Below, one piece after another: positions 35,501 through 48,100 of a stretch of DNA of 64,000 nucleotides. Each line of letters opens with the position of its first letter. Within the stretch, counting starts at the first letter, position 1. Under the pieces are notes generated by a model, which saw only the letters and a program-made list of their open reading frames with translations, did no database searches and was not told the DNA's origin. Made by a program: the position numbers and the translations under genes. The stretch is from Ectocarpus siliculosus (taxonomy: Eukaryota > Sar > Phaeophyceae > Ectocarpales > Ectocarpaceae), in the NCBI GenBank assembly GCA_000310025.1, contig FN649727.1, positions 3,588,528-3,652,527 of the forward strand, read 5' to 3'.

Positions 35501-38500
35501 TCGCACCTTGGGTGTAAGGACGCCGATACCTCTCGCTCCGGCCCTCACCGCCGCCAAAATGTCATCTGGAGTGTCCCCTACCTGTTGGCGCCGACGAATA
35601 AGTTGGACGAGGGGTTAATTGCAAAACAAATCGAAAATTCGGGGGAAAGAGTGCAAGAGACGGCGATTTTTCCAGAGGAAAAGTGCGGGGGGGTGGGAGT
35701 GAAAGAGAGAGAAAACGAATGTGAAAAGGGGCAGAGAGCGCACAGCACAGCACGGTGCAGCAAGGAGAAGGGGCCACAAGCGGTTACATGCCGCGTTCCG
35801 TCGGTGTCTGTGGGCAAAGAAAGACAAAAACAACGACAAAAAATGCCCAGAGATTGCCTGGCCCAAAGAAGCAGGGGAATACAGGCCCTCATTTTTACAT
35901 CCCCAAATCAATATTCCACGAGATCGGATGCGACACCAAAATTGTCTCTCCAAGAGCAGAGACTATTATAGCGCACCAGCCCGGTGTCCTTGGGGTCGAC
36001 GCCTAGAAGCTGGGCGGCCCGCGTGACCGGGAAAGGGTCCGGCTTGGACGGTCCGTCTTCCATGCAATACGTAGCCTTGAAGAGGTGAGCCAGCCTGGAC
36101 GGATGTATCGCGACGAATGCGCAGCACGCGGGGCACACCGACGGCAAGCAGTAGCAGCAGCAGCAGCAGCAGCAGAGTTAACGACCCAACGATCAAGTGC
36201 ATCACCACAGCAGTCATGCGCCCGTGCTGCAAGCGCAACCAAGCCTCTCACTGACAAACTCGGGGCGTGAGTGCGCTATGCCAATGATATCAGAAGGAAC
36301 ATACGGTTAGGCGTCGGCGCCCTTGACTCCTGGGGAGTTCTGGTTGCTGCTGCGACAACCGCGGCTCATTTCTCCAATCATATCAGCCAGGAACACTTCG
36401 TGTTACTCCATATCTTGCAAGAATAATAAAGAAACAATCCGTACCCATGTTTCTGAAGGAAATAGTCGCAGTCGCCTCTTGGCCTGCCCGTGACGATGGC
36501 CATGCCCATCGGCAGACGTCGTGCGAGCTCCTCCAACACGCCTTCAGATAAAACGCAGAGGACGGGGGCAGACGGGGTGGGGGTAGCTATGCAGCAGTTG
36601 TTGTATGGGCCGAAGGAGAACGATGTCAGCCATGCGAGCGAATCGCAGGAGAAGGCCTAGCATTGCGAATAACGGGAAAGTAAAGAACAGCATTCAAAAG
36701 GATTCGATAAGCAGCATCGAGGTGCCGGGTACGTGAACAATACTAGCCGCAGGCTTTTGGAACACACTTTGTTGTTGTCAAATACTCCAGATGAGGGCCG
36801 TCGGAAAGACTCACTGACGGCTGTTCGAATCGGTAATACTCATTGATAGCTGTTCTAATCGGTAAAACCCATTGACAACTGTTCTTGAACCGCCTCCCCC
36901 GCGCCGTGAACCAACCCAGCTCCCACCCACCCCACCTTTAGCCGGGATGAGAGTCTCCACGTCCTTCAGCCCCGGCACGCCTTGTTTGCCTTGGTAAACC
37001 TCCTCAAACTTGGCCGTCACGACCTCGAGGGTAGGGGCATCAGACGTCTTCGCCTGGATGAGGCTGAGGGTCAACTTCTGTGAGCGGAGAGAGAGAAAGA
37101 AGGAGGGAGAATCAGATGTGCAGAGAAGAGGGAAGGGGATAGAGAGTAAACGTATGCTAGCACCGTGTGGGGGCGGCGGCACCGTATGATGGATCAGGCT
37201 CAGGGAGAATTTGCCACCGTTGATCTTTCGTTTTTACCACTACGCCAGTGCTGTGACCTAGCACGGACAGCGTCACCAAACCCGTAGCCACGGGTTACTA
37301 CGAGCGAAGCGAGCAACCCCCTCTGCATCCACAGGCCTTCTTACGCTCAAATGCTTCAAGCCGAAAACGCCAATCCCACACCGACCCACTCTTGTGAGTT
37401 TTTTCGTTTGGCGTTCACCATGATTCGCCGACACAAAACGCGCGCGAGGCAACACCACGAGAGGAAACAAAACGTCTCACTTCGTACTTGACGCACGTCG
37501 AACGTTTGTCGATAGTTCGGGCAACAGCAGCACCGCTCAGGTTTCATTTCATTGCTCCCGACCTCAACTGATTTTTCGAAAAGGCAAACCCACGAAACCC
37601 ACGCACCCAGTCGTTGTTGGCGTCGCCCTTTATCTTGGCCGCCGTGATCTCGTCCAAGGTCACAGCCACGCCGAAGGCAGCGGCCGTCTGATCCATGAGG
37701 CGTAAAAGATGGAGCAAGCACCAAGCATGGTTTGTAGGTGGGGGAAGCTCGATTCCGTCGGCATCGTCCAGGAAGCACTAAAGCTCAACTGCAGGCTGGT
37801 TCTTGGCAGTTGCGGAGCACACAGCTCAGTTGATGAGGGTTGGCTGGTAGGGGTTTCGCGTTTAACGCAGCACACCATAAGTTTGCCGTGATCACCTAGT
37901 GTGTTTTCGCCAAAGGGAGTGCTGAACCTTTCTTGCATTACAATTGAAGGCAAGCTCCGCAGGGGGAAAGGTGGAGAGAAAACATCAGATCCTGTGTTTT
38001 CCGTACTTCCTTCATGACCCCGGTGGTGCGTCTAACGCTTACAGAAAGGTGAAAACTGGCGCCCAGAATAGATACGACGAAAACAATCAAATACATCCGT
38101 GAGACCTTGACACCGCTCGCGTAGCTCAGAAAACACCTGAAATAGTTTTCGGCCGCACACGCGAGCGGCACCCACGCTAAGGCCATCGCTCCGAAACGAA
38201 TCTAAAACCGACCCCTAACTTCGCGTGTAATTCCGCATGTGGTACACTACATACATCATGGCGTGGTGAACCAGCCCTGTTGCCCAGTTGTGTGGGGAGA
38301 TAGACTTTGCCTTGCGTGACTCCTCTCCAACACGAAAGGTGCCGATGCGTACTGTAGCATTGCGGTGTTCTAGGCATTTTATCGAAAAGCTACAAGAAAG
38401 TCTCCAGCAATTGGCACCCTTCGCTATCCGCCTACCGTACAGATAGCGATAATTCGATGCTGTCATTGGAGTAGTGGTGGTGGTGGGGGGGTGGTATGCT

Positions 38501-38608
38501 ACGTCATGGTCATTGCCGTAGACTCACATCCACGATAGCCTGCCTGTAGGAGCAAGAGACCTCCGCCAGCACTCCGTCCATATCAAACAGGAGGGAAGTG
38601 AGAGTCAT
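32534..38608 (-). CDS. hisB: HAD-IA phosphatase-like domain fused to imidazoleglycerol-phosphate dehydratase
   Basis: Twelve exons in transcription order: 38608-38528, 37687-37607, 37077-36936, 36541-36445, 36094-35977, 35581-35507, 35275-35028, 34578-34518, 33819-33665, 33294-33166, 32898-32763, and tentatively 32572-32534. Phases match throughout, giving about 453 aa. Residues 1-200 form a HAD subfamily IA domain with all four motifs: [21 protein letters not shown] and VGDTPDD. After a linker, residues about 275-441 are IGPD with its metal-binding His/Glu motifs: [45 protein letters not shown] removes water from imidazoleglycerol phosphate in histidine synthesis, in plants in the plastid. 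The first 8 residues lead directly into motif I, so no transit peptide is visible. The last exon is weak: the usual C-terminal STKG-like tail was not found. Confidence 0.93.
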
Positions 38609-39127
38609 GGAGCTTCCGGCACACCAAGCGTTGGAGACGTGCGTGGCACCAGAAGGACAGCGGGAGCAAAGACGACATGTGTCGTCGTGGCGGGGTTGGT
38701 CTTGCTCATGTTTAAATGCGAGCAACCTACACACGTGGAAATGGCGAGGTACTGCTGCTCTACAATCGACCCACGGCTTCGCTACCTGGCCGAGAGCGCA
38801 GACACATGTGACATCTCTACCCGGGGTCACTGCGGTGTGTTGCGATGTACCCTCACACCTCTCTCAAGCTGTGCTGGATGCTGGACGGCAGGTGTGAATG
38901 TCGCCAACTTTTCGCTTGTGACCAGCAGTGAAACTGGAGCGACTCATGTGATGATAGCCCGAAAAAGCACAACGAATTCGCCCAGAACTGACCTGTTGGT
39001 GGAAGCCATGATCGCCACTCCGAAAGGCAAGGGTCGTTGTCCATCAACAGGGGCGCGGGATTGTCATGGTGATGTTCGAGTCACTCGCGGTTGATTGGCT
39101 CACAATTACGCCGCATGTCCCCGAAAA
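38609..39127. promoter_or_regulatory. Shared upstream region of HAD-IGPD and PRORP genes
   Basis: About 520 bp between divergent start codons, so both promoters and 5' UTRs should lie here. A 12-codon upstream ORF (ATG at 39115, stop at 39153) overlaps the first in-frame PRORP ATG in another frame, which could lower translation from that ATG. Confidence 0.6.
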
Positions 39128-42100
39128 ATGAACCGAGGCCTATGCATATGTAGACAAGGGAGAGACAGCCGACAGCCGCCACCCGCCACCCCATCCTTCG
39201 CCGCCACCCGTGCGCACAACACACCCTTGATGTCGGAGCTGAAGCGCAAGAGAGAAGAGCATGACCCTGAAGAAGAGCCGGATGTGACAGATGCGATACC
39301 TGCTGCTTCGCCAAGGGCAGCGCCGGTTCCTCCAACGGCGGTAGCGGTCCAGCCAGCCACAGCAGCAGCAGCCGCACCACGAGAATCAACGGCGTCGGAG
39401 GGCAGCAAAAGTGAGGCGGCAGGACCAACTGCTGACACAGCAGTAGCACCAGGTGGCACTGACCCGCCTGCGATTTCCGCAGAGAAAGACGCGGCAGGAG
39501 CGACGTCGTCGGGCACACGGCGAGGAAAGTCGAAACCACCAACAACGGCAGGGAAAATCACGATTTGCGGCAAGGAGATCACCCTCCAACACACGGGAGG
39601 CCGCAAGAAACGAAAGCACCCGATGGAAACGCTGATTCTCCTGGCCTACAAAGACGAGCTGACGCTCAAGTGCAAGGCAAACAACATGGTCTCCGCGCTG
39701 GAGATCCACCAAGAGATGAAGAGCAAGGGCATCAAGCAGGACCTCTCGGTGAGAAAAGCAATTTCGTATTTTGTTGGCTTGTCGCGAACTGGGTGGTCCT
39801 CGTGTTCCCTCGAGGGAAGACAGACTTGTCGACAACCGTCGGTCCACGGATCGGCGGGCGATGCTCACACCCATGGGCGTGGTTCTCCATCCACGGCTCT
39901 CCACTGCGAATTTGACGGGATCGAGTAGCGTACTAAACATTTTGGCACCAACTGAGAATAGCGGCAACATCCCATGTAGGAGACGCGCACTCCCTCGAAT
40001 CCCTGTTGAGCATGTGCCGCAACCTCCGCCGACTGCCTCCTACCCGCCGCGGAATCATGTCTGACATCTCTCGGTGCGCCAGACCCACATGATGGTGCTT
40101 TCGCTCTGCGGGGGATCACCGGGTGACAGAGACGAGCTGGACCCAGGCAACGGCCTGACAGGCGGCCACGCTGCCAGCGTCGAGAGAACGGCTGCCGCCG
40201 TAGCCAAGGGGAGGGTCGAGGGCGCTTCCGCTCAAGACAACACCTTCGCTGCCGCCGAGGCGGCGCTACAGGTGCATGTTTGTTGGGGGGGGGGGGGAGG
40301 GGGCAAGAGGAGGGAGTGAAAAGGGGGCATTCACCGGAAGTTGCGCTTGACGTTAAGCGTTCAGAGTGTGGTTTGTTGTTGGATATAGTTGCCTGTACTA
40401 CAGTACAGCTGTACACATGTAGAAACACCTATATTTTGTCACTTCAGCGCCCACAGCATTTTTGCCGGGTAGCTCAATCCGTGGTCGGTCACACACGAGG
40501 GGTCCCTCTCCCTGTGCCCCCTACCCACCCCTCCTGTGTACTCTGAAGCACAGAATAATCGAGAGGCGATGGCTCTCAGAAGTGCTGGTTTGTACTCGTC
40601 TATGACACCGGCATTCCTGATGCCTCCCGACTGCCGTATTCAACCGCGTGATGGTCGCCTACAAGCATGTTACGGTTGACTCTTGCTGAGTCTCAGCGGG
40701 GCCTTACTTCTCTCTTTCCCCTCTTGTTCGCTGTCTCGCCGGGGCCCTGTCAACCGTATCTGCCTTGGGTCTCATCGGCCGGCAGCGCAGATATTTTCGG
40801 ACGCGTCGAAGGGCGGCACGGTATCCTTGCCGGAGTCGGCGTACACGGCCGTGATTCGCGCGTGCTGCCGGGATGGCCGAGCAGACAGGGCCAGAGAAGC
40901 TCTCGAGGCCCTCAAGCAGGCGGACTTGAAGCCACGCGTCAGGTGGGGTGGGTAGGGTTGCGCGACTTGTTTGCAAGTTCTTTTGTCGTATTCCGCTTCC
41001 TTTGAATTTTCTGTCCAACGCTGTTCGTTCATAGCCTCTGCCGTAGCCCCACTCCATGTCGTCGCCCATCACCTGAAGAATGGTAGTAGACTTGTTGGCG
41101 GTAGTTGTAGCCCCGGGCCGTAGTCGTTGTGTTGAACATTCCCCCCCGATGCACACCTCTTATTCAGCACCGGGGCGATCTTTTCCCGCCGATCTTCACG
41201 CGCCCCCCCCGGGACAAACACAGCAACTCGACGGTCTCCTCTCTTGCAATTCAAACCCTTGCTACTTTTATCCTTCCTCTGTTGAATGGTTTTTCGTACA
41301 TCGTACATGACAGATGCTTTTCGGCCCGACATCGCTGCAGAGACGTGTTCCTGTGTGTGGTGTTAAGTTTCTGCTTATTAACAAAGACCCCCCTGCCGTT
41401 TGCCCCCTAAGGTACTGTATTATTTTAACAAAGACCCCCCCTGCCGCTTGGTAGGGTGATAATATCCCGCAAACTTAACGATTGTAGCGCAATGCCACAA
41501 TACTCAGTTGTTTACGTCGTTCGTGTTGAACTTTCCGCTCTTGTTGAGTTGTGCTACGAAAGAGACCACACCCAGCGCGCTTCGTGTTCGTGTACAACTC
41601 AAGCAGGGAAAATATTTTAATCCATCTGGTCTTCTTGCATGCGCGTGTTGTTTTTTCGGTCGGTTTGTCGATCATATCAGCTTACCATTTGCCTACATAC
41701 CTGTAATGTACCTGTTCTTCCGTTTCCCGCAATACATCCTTGAAATGTCCTCTTTCTTGTTTTCACCTTGTTTTGCTCTCGCCGGCGTTGCTGACGCCTT
41801 GGGTGCGATGCGCTCGTGCTTCGTGTTATTTTGAACCTCTGCTTATGCTGATATCGTTTCCTGTCGAACACCCTGTTACCAAACGCAATGTTCCATCAGG
41901 ACGTACACGCCGTTGTTGGAGGCGTACTCGAAGCTCGACGGCCGGCTGGAGGACTGCATGACCCTCTGGCGGGAAGCGGTGTCGCCCCCTGCAGGGCTTC
42001 AGCAGGGGATCACGATGACAGAGAGGGAGTACTTGCACCTCATCGCCGCGTGCACCAGGGCTCGAGATGAAAAGTGGTGAGAGGTGTCATGAACGCGTGT

Positions 42101-45100
42101 CTACCGCGTTGCTCTCCGGTGCTAACACCGTTGGAGCCTTTTCTCTGTCCCTTTAATGTCTGCCATGTAGCAGCATGAGGAAGCTACGTTTGTTTTGATG
42201 GGATGACCCTCCTTCCCTCGTGCGTATTTCTACCATGCCCCGAACTGCAACTCCTGCAGTGGCGCCGTTTCTTCACCTTGCAATGGCATTAACACGGTTC
42301 CTCCTCCCCTCTCTCCCTTCTCCCACCCTCCGCTCGTTCCCAGCTTTTTGGAGGTGATGACGGAGTACATGGACGACGTGCTCCAGCCGCGCAGCCGGCA
42401 CAGCTGGGACGTGCTGAAGGCGTGGTTCAAAGTGGGTCCCAACGTGATTGGTAACGGCTGCGTGAAGCACAGAGAAGTAGCGGCAGCGACAACAGCGCGA
42501 ACAGAACCGGAAGAGGGCGAGATAGAGAACCCGCGGTCAGGAGGACCCCCCGACAATGATGGCGCCGGTGGAGGAGATCGCGGAGAATCGGGCCAAGAAT
42601 CAACGGCAACCTCAGGCGCCGCCGCTGCTGCTCCCGCTCTCGCCGGTGATGCTGCTGGCGCACCGGGTGTTGGTGGCCCAGCGCCTTCGTCATCGGAAGC
42701 GGTAGCCTCTACGCCACCAAGCGCCAGCCCGGACGATAGCCACGGCACCGATTCAGCACCAGCCCCTGCATCGTTGTCGCCCTCTCCTGCCCCCACCCCT
42801 CAGGCAGACGGTGGCGGTGGCGATGACGCCACGGGAGCTGCTACAACTTCTCCCCGTGCAGCGGGTGCCGATGCGGTGGGACGTTCTTCCCAAGCAGATG
42901 GTGGTGGTGGTGATGATGATGTCATGGAAGGCGCTCCTCAGGCAGATGGTGATGAGGCCGTGGGAGATCCTCCTCCAGTAGCTGGTAAAGATGCCGTCGA
43001 AGAAGCGAGTCCCCAGGCAGATGCCGCTGGAGGCGAGAAGAAGCCGCCAAGCGGCGGCGCCGGTAGTTGGATCGTGAGGGAGTGTTACGTCCGCAAGGAC
43101 GGGACGTGCGAAAACTGCGGGGAGGTGATGAGGTCGATCGAGCTCTCGGAGGACGACGAGCAGCGCTTGCTGAAGCAGGTGGGTTCGCGCCGCTTTTTTC
43201 ATCGGAGTTTTTGTGTTTTTCCGCCCAAACGCACACGCGAGGGAAATATGCAGTCTAGAGCTGTTGGCGGAAGGGGGCGTCCTAGAGAGTGTTTGTGATG
43301 AGTCTGCTTATGTTTTGCGGAGCCGTGGCTTAGATTTGTAGTGTATTTTGTGAGAGTTGAGAAGAAATGGTCGCAACGTGGAGATAGGCATCCAAATACT
43401 TGCGTTTGCGTGATGCCACATAGCAGCTTGTGGGTTGTTTTTGTGGAGCGCGCATCCTTTCCTTCTCCCGGCACTACACCCCAGTGACTGCATCGATATT
43501 AGCTCTATCGGACGGGTCCTCAAATAGCCCGGATTGACGAGAACGAATCGTGAGGAGGGGTACAAACGTCGGAGTAGGAAATGTTTTGCAGCACCTTGCG
43601 CAGGTGGTGTGGAGTTGATGACGTCAGCAGATTGACGGCCGTAGGCTCCTCTAAATTGCGCCATGTTTCTTTTTTCCTCGCGATGATTGCATCGATGTTA
43701 GCTCTATCGGACGATTCTCCTCAAGTAGCCCGGTTTGACGAGAAGAAATCGTGAGGAGGGGCCACCAACGACCCTTGTACAGGACACGTTTTGCATGGAA
43801 AGGCTTGCGCTACCCGATGCGTTTCCTCGGATCACTGTTGCTACCAGAACGTGGAATACGCTGCTTGATTTCGGAGCCATAGCTCTTGCTGCTTGTCTCG
43901 TATCTGGTTCATTGCTAGCTCCACCAGGCAGATCGTACCATCGAGAATCGTTATGACGGGTGGAATGAGTGTGTCGTACTCAACTTTGGCATATGGTTTT
44001 TGTCACGTTGGCGATGTACGTAGCTGTACGAGAACAAGGACAGGCCGTTGACACATACGTCACGTAGCTCTCAGTGGACGTGTCGAGATTGTCTCGGTCG
44101 GATGGATTCTCAAACTAGCCCGTTTTAGGCGAGGGGACTGAGGAATGTGCGTACTAGAGGCAGCACGTTCGCATGTCCGGACACATGTGAGAAAGTACAG
44201 GACCTTAGTCAGTCTCTGATTTTGATGCGCCATGTAGTTGATGAACTTGTGCACAACAATCCTGGTACACACCTGTGCATCTCGCCATGTACCCCCGATG
44301 ACTGCATCGATATTAGCTCTATCGGACGGGTCCTCAAATAGCCCGGATTGACGAGAAGAATCGTGAGGAGGGGCAACGTAAAGACAGCGTTATGGTTATC
44401 GGTTGCAGCATGGAATGCAGTGTTTCGCTGCAACAAGGCATCTCTGGGGCAGAAGCTTTGGTGGAAATGTCACGGACACCAGGAATAGAAAATATGAGAC
44501 TTGAATACTGTTGTATAGATGGAACGATATCAACCTTTCTTTGTGCCACTGGATATTGCTTAGTTTGCCTTGAGTATCGATATGCTGGACATCAGTACTT
44601 CAACGAGCTATCGCGAAGCACTATTGTGGTAGCGCTCGCTAGGGTAGACTTGCACATGTGTCTGACGCTCGTTCTATTCCGGGTCAAAACGGACCGTTCA
44701 CTTGTTGTCAGACAATCAAGGCCGGTTGCATCTAGGTTTTTCTATTTTCCCGATGACTGTAACGATAAAATGCTCTATCGATCGGATACCTCGGGGCCTA
44801 CATCCCCGAGATCCCCTGACGAGAAAAAAATCGTACACAAAAGTGTGAGGAGGGAATTGAAACACTAACACGCACACACACACCCGGCAGTGAGCGTATG
44901 CCCTACTGTGTGTGCCTGACTAGAAAGTACGGAAAATAGTTTACTTCTTCCGGTTCACGTTCTTTGGCGCGCGAGCTTCCACGGCGAGTGTGCTTTGGTA
45001 GCTGCCTTGTCTCGAGGATGTTTGGTGTTTCCCTGCGCCCTCAGAACTTGTTGGGGAGCCGTCTTGTCGTTGCTGTTCCACGCGCGCACGCACTGAAGAC

Positions 45101-48100
45101 GGCTACTAAGTTGCACGATCACGGCCTTGGCTTCAAAGGAACGAGCGCTGCTGCATGCAGCACTGATTCAAACGGAATCGTCTAGTGCAAGGCTTGTTAG
45201 AATCGGCTGCCGACATTTCCTCTAACGTGTTAGTTAGTCGTTTGTAATCCCTTGGCTGCTGAAAACGACGAGCTTGCACGGCGCCCAGCTGTTGCCCGTA
45301 CCCTCACCCACCAGCGTGGCAAGACACAACTTGCACTTGTCCTCAAAAATTATTTCGGCAATTTGTTACGATCTAGCGCGTAGTCGAAACCCTGGCGGGT
45401 GCTCAGCGATGGAATCCGATAGTTGGTACGGTTTACACTACGTTTTTTTCCCACCGGGGCACATGGGCCGTGAAGAACGGTCTCATATAGGGTCACAAGG
45501 CCAACAACCAACCAGCCCTCCCTCCTCTTCTCTCCCGCCCCCGCAGATCGAAGAGCTGGTTTGCACGAACGAGCAACGAACGAATCAGTGGGAAGGGTTC
45601 CGCGGCTGGCTGGAGCGGCGAGGGAAGCAGCGGTACAACGTGATAATCGACGGGGCCAACGTGGGGTACTACAAGGCCTGCCTCAGCGAGGGCGAGCTCG
45701 CCGACCTCCGGCAGGTGGACTGGGCAGTCAAGAAGTTCCAAGAAGAGGTGGGGAAGTTTTTCGCATCTTTCGATGATCGCCTGTGCTGCCGGTGAAGGAG
45801 GAGGGTCGCTTGAGATTTGGTATGTGCGGCGAGTCAAGAACAAGCGTGATAGAGAGGCGATGGATAGTGGTCATGTTTTTTGTGTAGTGCTTGTGGTGCT
45901 CGGCCGACGTGCCGCATGGCACACATTTTGGAGCAGCTGTTGCTTGGCGTCGTGCTCTTCTCTTGGCCCAGTAAGATACTTGCCAGGCCCAAATGTCTCT
46001 CATCTCTCCAGATCGACAAACTGCCAGCTTGATTAAAAGACTCGCAGAAAACGAACTTTTGTGCTTGCGCCATGATTTTATCATTTGGACATTTTATCCG
46101 TCAAGGGAGTGTACCACACGACAGAGCTGGGAAAACGAAACAGGGTGGTGATTTCGGCGTCCTCCCTCGACGCTAGTATCGTGATACCCTCCTTGCTGAA
46201 ATATCTTCACCCCGTCCCGCGTACCAAACCACCGGGAGATTGTGTGAGGAGGCGCGGGGGATCGGGAGTAACTACGCGCGCGATTTATTTTACGTCCTTG
46301 ACGTACACGTCGACCTTTGCCAATGACGAATAGCCACATTTCGCTTACACGAAAAAAGGGACGAAGGGTGGTGCGGTACGCGTGAAAGCGCTCCCCGGGC
46401 CCACTTCCTGCCTGCATGCGTGATTTCTACGCTGCGTTCTTTCCGAGGCAAAGAGAGAAAAAAACATTTGATGTACAGCAGCGGCCACATCGCTGTCGCT
46501 GTCTTTTACCACGCACGTCGTCTTTTGAGACACTTGTTTGACAACCGTTCGCACCTTGAAGTGTTACCTCGTCTTCACCGCAGTACCAATCGGGAGGCGA
46601 CAAATTTCTGTAGTGATCACAGGCCATACGGTGACCATTCTTTTTCTTTAGAAGAGAAAGTTCGGAACTGGCCGTTGCTCGTGTCTTATGTTTTTAAGTA
46701 CTGTTGGTAGATTATCTTTCTGGACATTTCTTTCTTGAAACAGCAGCATAGAATCCGCGTCTATGCAGTCTCCTGTTTCCCCATAGTTGCTACCTACGTG
46801 GGTTCGAGTCGGAGAAGGAGCTGCTTTTTTTGTTGAAGTTAAGAGGGTTCATTTTGTTCTGTCAAGCACACTAAAAAAGCACGTGTGATTCGCTCTGAAT
46901 GTGTCCGGGACGGCATGGCGTACTTCACATGTTGCCGCTGATTGTCCCCCTTGTCCGCTCCTTCGTGGAAGGGGGCACGATAGGGAATAATGCTCTAGGG
47001 TTGGCGGGTACATGAGAACGTGCGGGCGTTGGCGAGGCGCCTTTCTTAGGATGAGAATCAGGACCGGTGGTTCTTCTCGACAGAGATGCGCGGTTAGAAG
47101 TGACGTCACACCGGCAAGCAACGAATCAGTAACCTCGCCTCCTCCCAATTGGAACAGGGCAAGAAGCCGCTGGTGGTGCTGCACAGCCGGCATCTTGTGG
47201 AGAAGAGGCTCTCCGATGAAGCGAAAGAGATTTACAAGCGGTGAGTGAGATAGATCATAGATATGTGTTGGCGGAGAGGGAGATCGAGAGCTGCAGTTAG
47301 AAAACCTCCCGACCCCTGTGTTTTGTTTATTGTAATTTATTTGTCTCACTTTCAAATCAGCGCTCAGTGCTTGTGTCGTTTACTCCAACCCGTGGTCACA
47401 GAGAAGATTCCTCTCCCTGGGGCTCCCTACCCAACCCTCCTGCGGTACTTCGCCTTCGATTTTTATACGTCCCGTGTATTCTTGTTTGGGGGTACTCGGC
47501 GCTTGGTACAGACCCAGAAGATTTAGGAGGCTTCGTGTATCATTGTGTTGTGCGGGGTGATCACCCTTGTGCGTGCATGGGCAAGCGTGCCCGGCTCCCA
47601 CTCGTTAATGATACAAGCTCTTTGAGTCAGCCTGCCTTCTCTGCGCTTCCGGCAACAAGCTGCCCGCCTCCGTCTGCTTGAAGTCCGGTGGTGTGTCCGG
47701 TGATGTGCATGCGCAACGGCAAGTTTCTTGCCGTCACGGTGTCGGCCGCCGGCTTTTGTGTATTGTTGTACATAAACGATGCTTGGTGAACAGGCGCTCG
47801 GTACGTACTCTCTTCCTGTAATACAAGGGGCGCTCGGCAAAAGATCTCTTCTTGTATTTACAAGAAGAGATGACCTACCGAGCGCCTGTTCACCAGGCAG
47901 CGTGTACAACAATCCACGAAATCCGGCCACCCTTCTAGATGTGCGTAGATCTGTACCGAGTACCCAACCACCCCTCTCTATTCGCGTGTGACTGGAAGCA
48001 AGCAGCATGACACTAGAGAGAGGCGGTTGATATGTCCAGCGATGCTCGCGGAAACAGACCGTAGCGACACACCTTCCCCCCTTCCCTCCTCCCGCGAGGT

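Noticed and set aside
37190-37290. Minus-strand tRNA or tRNA-derived SINE (TGGCGTAGTGG fits an A box)
   Set aside because: No acceptable B box or acceptor stem downstream.
43681-44858. Hammerhead ribozyme in the intron repeat (CTGACGAG in copy 5, TTGACGAG plus GAAA in copies 1, 2 and 4)
   Set aside because: The first C of the CUGANGA core is T in the best copies, and no stem II or correctly placed GAAAC follows.
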